Below are positions 61,238 through 64,000 of a stretch of DNA of 64,000 nt, piece by piece; position 1 is the stretch's first letter, and each line of letters begins with the position of its first letter. Both the position numbers and the translations under genes were made by a program. This DNA is from an uncultured Tateyamaria sp. (GTDB lineage Bacteria; Pseudomonadota; Alphaproteobacteria; Rhodobacterales; Rhodobacteraceae): assembly GCA_947501275.1 (NCBI GenBank), contig CANMVD010000005.1:165555-229554 (forward strand), read 5' to 3'. Under the pieces are notes generated by a model. That model did no database searches. It was not told where the DNA came from and was given only the letters and a program-made list of their open reading frames with translations.

Positions 61238-62094
61238 TGGCGCAGTTTGCGCAGGTCAACGGTCAAACCATTGCCTTCGACATTCAAGGCGATGGACCGC
61301 CTGTGCTGCTTTTGCACGGCTTTCCACAGACCCGCACCATGTGGCACGCCATCGCGCCTGCACTGGCAACTGACTTCACCGTGGTGACCGCCGATTTGCG
61401 CGGATACGGAGACAGCCACAAACCCTCCGCCATGGCGGATATGAGCTTTGCGTGCATGGCAGCTGATCAGGTTGAGCTCATGCGCCAGCTTGGATTTGCG
61501 TCGTTTCATCTGGTGGGACATGACCGCGGCGGGCGCACAGCGCACCGCCTCGCACTGGATACACCGCAGGCCGTCCGCTCGCTCACTCTCATGGACATTG
61601 TGCCCACGCACCTGTTGCTGAGCGAGCTGACCCATCCGGTCGCGCGCGCCTATTATCACTGGTTCTTTCTGGCCCAACCGGCGCCTTTTCCCGAAACACT
61701 GATCGGCCATGATCCGGATGCGTATTTTGAAAGCTGTCTGGCTGGCTGGGGCGGCGGAATGGCGGGTTTCGATACGGACGCGCTGGACGCCTATCGTCGG
61801 GCCTGGCGCGACCCGGATTGCATACGAACCATGTGCAATGACTACCGTGCCGCCATAGATGTGGACATGGCGTTGGACGATCGCGACCTTGGCCGCGTGG
61901 TGAACGCCCCTGCCCTCGTGCTCTACGGGGCGGACGGAATCATGGGGCGCGCGTTCGATGTACCCGCAACGTGGTCAGAGCGCCTGAGCAACATGCAAAG
62001 CGGCGCCATTCCCGGTGGTCACTTTTTTCCTGACACGCACCCTGACGAAACGACAAAAGCCTTGCGCAGCTTTTTGAAGGCAACGGACGACTAG
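61237..62094 (+). CDS. Alpha/beta hydrolase resembling fluoroacetate/haloacetate dehalogenase
   Basis: A 285-residue alpha/beta hydrolase. The nucleophile is Asp96 in GHDRGGRTAHRLALD, with Arg97 and Arg100 in the positions that bind the carboxylate in fluoroacetate dehalogenases. Asp120 (LMDIVPTH) and His262 (GGHFFPD) complete the triad. The halide-pocket residues His141-Trp142 (YYHWFFLAQP) and Tyr203 (CNDYRAAID) are also present. It may dehalogenate short haloacids; this is inferred from residues only. The start overlaps the M20 stop by one base. Confidence 0.88.
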   Translation: MAQFAQVNGQTIAFDIQGDGPPVLLLHGFPQTRTMWHAIAPALATDFTVVTADLRGYGDSHKPSAMADMSFACMAADQVELMRQLGFASFHLVGHDRGGRTAHRLALDTPQAVRSLTLMDIVPTHLLLSELTHPVARAYYHWFFLAQPAPFPETLIGHDPDAYFESCLAGWGGGMAGFDTDALDAYRRAWRDPDCIRTMCNDYRAAIDVDMALDDRDLGRVVNAPALVLYGADGIMGRAFDVPATWSERLSNMQSGAIPGGHFFPDTHPDETTKALRSFLKATDD

Positions 62095-62112
62095 AACCCT
62101 TTGCGCGCAGGG

Positions 62113-62985
62113 TCAGACAACTCCGACAAAACGCTCGGGCAACACATATTGCGTGCCGTATTCGGGGCGATCAAAGTGATAATAGCCGGTGTCGCCCCGT
62201 GGCTTGAACGTGCGTTGCATCTTGCGACGCAGCGGGCGCATGTCAAAGTCATCTTCCAGCGGCAGCGTTTCAAAGGCTTCAAACACCGCGCGGTCCTCGC
62301 CACGCGCTTCGGCGAACCAATGACGTCCGATGGCCGTCTCCTTGATCGTGGCGTTCAGCGCGCCCGTGACGGCGTTGCGTTGATCCATCACCCCCACATA
62401 GGCCGCAAAGTCACAGAACTTCAGATGCAAGAGATACAGATCATCCGGTGTGAACAACTTGTCGCTCTGGGTGAAATGCCCTCCGCGCGCGATCTTGACC
62501 GGAGCCGATATGATGCACGGCTTTGAATAGTGTGGCGCCGGGCGCACGTGTCGGCGCGGACCAATGATGTGATCCGTGATCGGATCAGGTTCCACGTCAA
62601 TGCGATGGATGACCTCTAGGCCGAGGGGGGTCACAACACGCCCTTCCGGCGCATTCGCAAGAAACTCAAGCAATGTGCCATCGGCTGCGGGATCGCGGAT
62701 CACCAACTCATCCACATCGCCCACAATCACGTGTCGGTAATAGCGGCGCAAACCGCCGACAATCCCGTTCAACAAACCCCAGCGTTTGACATCGAAATTC
62801 TTGTGCGGATCACCCGGAATGCCGATCACGTTGCACCCGGCCGCCATCTCCGCCACCTCGGGGCCGTAGCCGTGGTTCACCACATAGCAATTTTCGCGGC
62901 CAAACATCTCACCGTAGTGGCGCAGCCACGCCTTGAGGAAAAACGCGTCATCGCGCACCATGGTGACAGCGGCCACTGTTTGCAT
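62113..62985 (-). CDS. Glycosyltransferase family 2-like protein
   Basis: A 290-residue soluble protein of the GT2-like group (Glyco_tranf_2_4 type): MQTVAAVTMVRDDAFFLKAW at the start and a D-x-D-like VIVGDVDELVIRDP motif. Later HLKFCDF and HWFAEARG motifs are common to this group. It probably modifies a surface polysaccharide. It is divergent from the sulfotransferase gene and convergent with the hydrolase (18-base gap). Confidence 0.82.
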   Translation of the reverse strand: MQTVAAVTMVRDDAFFLKAWLRHYGEMFGRENCYVVNHGYGPEVAEMAAGCNVIGIPGDPHKNFDVKRWGLLNGIVGGLRRYYRHVIVGDVDELVIRDPAADGTLLEFLANAPEGRVVTPLGLEVIHRIDVEPDPITDHIIGPRRHVRPAPHYSKPCIISAPVKIARGGHFTQSDKLFTPDDLYLLHLKFCDFAAYVGVMDQRNAVTGALNATIKETAIGRHWFAEARGEDRAVFEAFETLPLEDDFDMRPLRRKMQRTFKPRGDTGYYHFDRPEYGTQYVLPERFVGVV

Positions 62986-63041
62986 CTGTTAAGGTCCTGC
63001 TCGGGTCTAGTTTTGGGTATCTCTACTGCAAAGCCCCCAAT

Positions 63042-63821
63042 ATGAGAACGAAAATCGAGACTGTGCGCACCATGCCCCTGCCCTCTGACTTTGCCGACAC
63101 AGGTTTTTTCGCGACGCGTGCGGCGGACACGCCGATCACACGGTATCAGGTGCTGGGCGAACGCTCGAGCGGAACAAATTTTGTCAAACGCCTGATCGGG
63201 CGCAATACAGGGCTCAAACCAACCGAGGTTCTGGGCTGGAAACACGGCTTTGCCCACATGATGGCAGTGCCGCAGAACATGGCCGTGATTTGCGTGGTGC
63301 GGGCTGCCGATACCTGGACGCGGTCGATGTTTGACAAGCCATGGCACACCACGCCGCAGATGCAGGCCCTGCCTTTTGGTGAATTTATCCGCGCACCTTG
63401 GGACACGCACATTGATCGCCCGCGCTATTTCGAAGGTCTGATCGCCAACGGCAGCTCGGGCGCGATATTGCAACAGGATCGCGATCCGGCCACAGGTGCG
63501 CGCTTTGACACCCTGTTTGCCCTGCGCACCGCAAAACTGAAATCACTTCTGAGCATGACAAACAGAGACTGCACATGCCTTGTTCTGCGCATGGAACACG
63601 CGCAAGCGGCACCAGAAGCCGCACTCTCCCAAATCTGCGAGACACTGGCAGTGCAGCCAAACGAAACGTATCGCCCGGTTGTTAAGCGACTCGGTTCAAA
63701 GTTCAAGGCAGCCATCCCGCAAAGACACCCGCGCCCCGAAACGTGGTCACCAGAAGACCTCGCGCACCTGCGCAGCAGCTTGGACGCCGACCTGGAGGCT
63801 TCACTGGGCTATTCTTATTGA
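63042..63821 (+). CDS. Sulfotransferase-like protein
   Basis: A 259-residue protein with a PAPS-binding-like loop YQVLGERSSGTNFVKRLI near residue 35 and the later AVICVVRAADTWTRSMF, which resembles the 3'-phosphosulfate-binding strand (VRxPxxRxxS). A family-level call; the acceptor is unknown. Paired divergently with a glycosyltransferase, it may sulfate a polysaccharide. ATG 63042 is used; ATG 63072 is an alternative. Confidence 0.75.
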   Translation: MRTKIETVRTMPLPSDFADTGFFATRAADTPITRYQVLGERSSGTNFVKRLIGRNTGLKPTEVLGWKHGFAHMMAVPQNMAVICVVRAADTWTRSMFDKPWHTTPQMQALPFGEFIRAPWDTHIDRPRYFEGLIANGSSGAILQQDRDPATGARFDTLFALRTAKLKSLLSMTNRDCTCLVLRMEHAQAAPEAALSQICETLAVQPNETYRPVVKRLGSKFKAAIPQRHPRPETWSPEDLAHLRSSLDADLEASLGYSY

Positions 63822-63830
63822 GCGCCAGTC

Positions 63831-63879
63831 TTCTTCTGACCAAAAATACCACGGGGAGTGTGAGGGGCTGGCCCCTCAC
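63831..63879 (+). repeat. Intergenic box-plus-hairpin element, copy 2
   Basis: TTCTTCTGACCAAAAATACC and GGGG are followed by GTGAGGGGC-TG-GCCCCTCAC (63860-63879). It has the same order as the element at 26490-26533 and again lies after the end of a plus-strand gene. Confidence 0.6.
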
Positions 63880-63925
63880 GCCGTTCGACGCAAACAAACG
63901 CGGCACGCAAAGGGTGTGGGGAAAG

Positions 63926-64000
63926 TGGCGCGGTTGACGGGGCTCGAACCCGCGACCCCCGGCGTGACAGGCCGGTACTCTAACCAACTGAGCTACAACC
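63926..64000 (-). tRNA. tRNA-Asp (anticodon GTC), 5' end two bases beyond the window
   Basis: The minus strand reads GGTTGTAGCTCAGTTGG onward, with anticodon loop CTGTCAC (GTC), T-loop GGTTCGAGCC and 3' CAACCGC-G-CCA. The acceptor 5' strand should be GCGGTTG, so the first two bases lie past base 64000. CCA is encoded at 63928-63926. Confidence 0.95.

Overview
The window reads as chromosome of an alphaproteobacterium of the Rhodobacterales, most likely a marine member of the roseobacter group. Reasons: high GC; 5-aminolevulinate synthase of the condensing (Shemin) type; a one-cysteine DksA; the adjacent PIN / RNA methyltransferase pair known from Rhodobacter; a DUF2927 lipoprotein beside a MoxR/vWA pair; a 2-oxoacid-type TRAP transporter with its own two-component system; and very large RTX proteins, one ending in a Hint domain. 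No phage, transposase, CRISPR array or rRNA operon was seen.

Layout. 1-7267 (minus): C-terminally cut giant RTX/Ig-repeat/Hint protein, preceded by an 830-base structured intergenic stretch and tRNA-Leu(CAA). 8272-9317: YqaA/DedA-type membrane protein and DsbB. 9298-11804: AsnC regulator divergent from arginase and ornithine cyclodeaminase, a two-step arginine to proline route. 11955-12511: dksA and a 39-codon cysteine-rich ORF, closed by a palindromic terminator. 12695-18095: MoxR ATPase, GNAT, DUF2927 lipoprotein, tiny membrane protein, vWA protein and M48 protease. 18169-23849 (minus): PIN protein, RNA methyltransferase, lipoprotein, small protein, glnE. 23946-26377: YbaK, DUF2852, RDD and Bpt proteins. 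26609-31219 (minus): TRAP operon, divergent from a Cache/NarL-type kinase and regulator and a soluble MCP-tip protein. 34477-37450: ilvI-ilvH preceded by a leader-peptide attenuator (MTSLVVIVGHTRMGR) and interrupted by an orphan exported protein. 37447-41719: HTH regulator, small protein, Rieske oxygenase with a 72-residue partner, amidase. 41768-48406 (minus): two further RTX proteins on either side of prfB. 48582-53619 (minus): PBP1A, AmiC-type amidase, aminotransferase. 53641-55740: BepA-like protease and DsbA-like thioredoxin. 55822-59587 (minus): hemA, RodZ-like protein, ispG, with a perfect FNR box upstream of hemA. 59867-63821: M20 peptidase, haloacetate-dehalogenase-like hydrolase, glycosyltransferase, sulfotransferase. 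The window ends two bases short of the 5' end of tRNA-Asp(GTC).

How the parts fit. Most of the window is housekeeping: cell wall, envelope redox and quality control, nitrogen control, branched-chain amino acid synthesis, haem and isoprenoid synthesis. The accessory signal lies in the three calcium-binding RTX proteins, the orphan gene inside the ilv operon and the Rieske/amidase block. Regulatory features visible in the DNA are the ilv attenuator, the FNR site, paired dyads before the DUF2852 gene, a cluster of hairpins upstream of the giant RTX gene, and several strong terminators. No single unambiguous new multi-gene system was found. The best candidates for a second look are the giant RTX/Hint protein with its structured upstream region, the 39-codon cysteine ORF after dksA, the orphan gene between ilvI and ilvH, and the MoxR-DUF2927-vWA-M48 cluster.
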